Part shown: positions 61,900-64,000 of the stretch, piece after piece
Layout: each line of letters begins with the position of its first letter
How positions within the stretch are numbered: the first letter of the stretch is position 1
Assembly (NCBI GenBank): GCA_026874595.1
Contig: CM049322.1
Coordinates: 40,478,840-40,542,839, forward strand
Origin: Sipunculus nudus
Lineage: Eukaryota; Annelida; Sipuncula; Golfingiida; Sipunculidae
DNA length: 64,000 nucleotides
Reading direction: 5' to 3'
Notes under the pieces: generated by a model
Database searches by the model: none
What the model saw: the letters and a program-made list of their open reading frames with translations, nothing else
What the model was told of the DNA's origin: nothing
Position numbers and translations under genes: made by a program

Positions 61900-62745
61900 A
61901 TGTTCCCATGAAATTCAGGATGTTATTAACAACATTTCTAAAGGCATTCATACTGTACCAAAATAACGATAAAATCGGTCACATACACAGGGATTTGCGT
62001 CATAAAGCAAGTGAAATTGTTTCTTATACTATGCAGAGCATGCATTGTTTGTGACGATATTGAATAAGAAACATTTTTAGAATAGTTAAAGCCGTTAGAT
62101 GACCGGGTCACCAACTTGTCTGAAGACCCATAAGTGCTAGCAAAGCCTTCAACAGCAATACAAAAAAGCACTCTTAACCCGTTTATTAATCATCTATCAG
62201 AATGCCCTCTGCCTCGAGTTGCTCATATTTGCCAAATCACTGACCACTGGAAAAGTCGATGTACAAAAAATCAAATAACTAACTCAAGCCCGTGTTAGCT
62301 TTATAGTCGATTCATTAATTTCCTCTCTGCAAAACTGATAATATTGCAATATTGGTTTATTTTCAAGCATAAGGGCATGCGAAGGAAAGTAAAGTTGGCT
62401 AATTTTCTTTCAACCTCTTTTAAAGATTGCAGCTAGTCATACTTATTTAAGTGTTTATACATAAGCAAGACAAAAATGATACATTTGATGAGACAGATTT
62501 TTGATGCTGTCCTTGGTCCTTGTTTAAGTACTTGTTCACTTCATCAGACGATTAGATGATTCAGGCTGGTTATAACCTTGGCATCTCAATGTATGAGGAT
62601 ATGATATATTTTAAATCACTTACTTATTCAGGGATGTATATGCCACCGTGCGTTCGAGAAACTTCTAAACAGCAAAATCAAAATTTCCCATAGTCTCATT
62701 CCACGTGTTACTTCTTAATTATTTGTGAGATTTTATTATGGATGA
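61900..62745. other. Non-coding stretch, no gene seen
   Basis: No recognisable gene or repeat; the minus frame 61938-62171 has no known similarity. Confidence 0.4.
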
Positions 62746-62749
62746 ATTG

Positions 62750-64000
62750 ATAAAAAATTTATAAAAAAAATATTTTAAAGCTAATCCATCTTTCGTAATG
62801 AGTGAGGAGATAGTGTTGGCCTGCATTTACCCGGAGGCAAGCAATAACATTATTTATCTGGTAAAAAAAAATTACACAACCTGATTACGTCGATCGTTAC
62901 ACATTGAAAATTAGCCACGTGAGGCATTTGTTAAATCTAGTTTTGAAGTTAACAAAGGAAATTGCTTATTGTTGGTATCATACAAAATTAATCTGTTCAA
63001 ATTACTGATTTCATTGTATCAGGTGAGAAAAGAAATCTTATTAGTACATCTCTTCAATGTCTATATATCTATGTCGCAGAAGGAGAGCATCATGTTATAA
63101 TTATAAGATACTAACATGTTAATTTGTTTTGCTGAATTTATTTGTCAGACGTTGCATATTAACAAATTTGTAATGTAGTGTTTCTTTAAATTATATTCTG
63201 GCATGGAACGGGACTCACTGCAAGTATAATTCTTGATTTCCATAGTTTCCTTATATAGTTCTCATGTTTGAAATTATCAATATGTTATCTGTCCGTTATA
63301 TTTGGTGACCACATTTTCAAATCCATCATTAGAAATAAACCCACTAATACAAAACGTCATGTATTAGAGTATATTATACAGTATATGGCATAAACAGGGT
63401 TGATACCGATCTCTTTATTAATTTAAGTACTATTCTACAAAATATGAATTGATCTGTGCCAAATACTTTGTGTCACTGGTAGTTACTACCAGTATAGTTG
63501 ACCAGTATCTATACACAAACAGCAGAGACACCTACAGGATTCATTATCTTCATACCTCAGTAACAAAACAGAATGTTTTTTTCTATATGTTAATATCGGC
63601 GTTATGACATATCCATTTAAACACAGGAATAAACTTTCACTGTGTTTTCTATTATCACATCTATTGTAATGAATTGGAAGCAGTCCAAACTCATTTAGAG
63701 GCTGAGTGGATAACCTTGCTTCATAATTTTAACAATTTGTGTGAACAAGTCTCTGAAATGCACAAGTGGTTATACATGTGGTCTCGATCCAGAATCACAC
63801 AGCACTTAAGCTCTTGAATAAACGACAATATGTGTTCTGTCCTTTTAAGACGATCGTTCTGACTTTGGCACACTCAGACATGTTAATGTCAATTACCTCA
63901 AGCGTTTAACTTGAGGAACACCATATCTGTTCCGCACTTATTTCAAATCTAGATGATTACAATGTCCAGTAAATTTCGTAATTAATTATATTAAACAATC
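62750..64000. repeat. Second duplicated segment, copy 2 (cut by window end)
   Basis: Counterpart of 55150-56340, continuing to the window edge. By analogy a further gene D-like unit might lie beyond the right end; that is inference. Confidence 0.7.

Overview
The window looks like animal nuclear DNA, most likely from a lophotrochozoan marine invertebrate and probably a bivalve mollusc. The reasons are AT-rich non-coding sequence, GT-AG introns, very long (TA)n runs, a tRNA-derived SINE, many short inverted-repeat transposons, and interspersed repeats of a type I associate with mollusc genomes. The gene content (CARD, NACHT and death-like domains in tandem) is typical of expanded invertebrate innate-immune families. 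The species assignment is inference; no rRNA or mitochondrial marker is present.

Layout. 1-15 kb: repeat-dense DNA with no gene I can support. It holds an unnamed repeat present three times (1-1800, 7684-9365, 12190-12690), a satellite-bearing repeat (3.77-5.17 kb), and three SINE copies. 15-38.8 kb and 38.9-51.4 kb: two paralogous halves of an old tandem segmental duplication, now broken up by insertions, deletions and one internal inversion. The first half carries gene A (25.3-29.4 kb), a CARD-NACHT protein split by one in-frame stop, and relic C (32.2-36.9 kb), a decayed CARD gene followed by a death-domain-like segment. The second half carries gene B (41.2-44.5 kb), whose CARD exons are intact but whose NACHT exon has been lost, leaving a predicted 140-residue CARD-only protein. 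51.4-55.1 kb: a broken Ty3/Gypsy-type element on the minus strand, an opposing fragment of a related element, and a SINE. 55.2-64 kb: a second pair of duplicated segments (55.2-56.3 and 62.75-64.0 kb) flanking gene D (58.3-59.9 kb, minus strand). Gene D is a four-exon gene whose splice phases join into an uninterrupted 201-codon frame for a small single-pass membrane protein.

Comparing the two halves of the duplication acts as an internal control, because several insertions have an empty site in the paralogue: a solo LTR with a 4-bp target duplication in intron 2 of gene B, a foldback element with a 9-bp target duplication in the former C-terminal exon of gene B, and a TIR element next to gene A. 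Together they show one CARD-NACHT ancestor diverging into a truncated NLR-like gene, a CARD-only gene and a CARD/death relic, with mobile elements accounting for part of the damage. All functional statements rest on motifs read by eye; no database search was possible.
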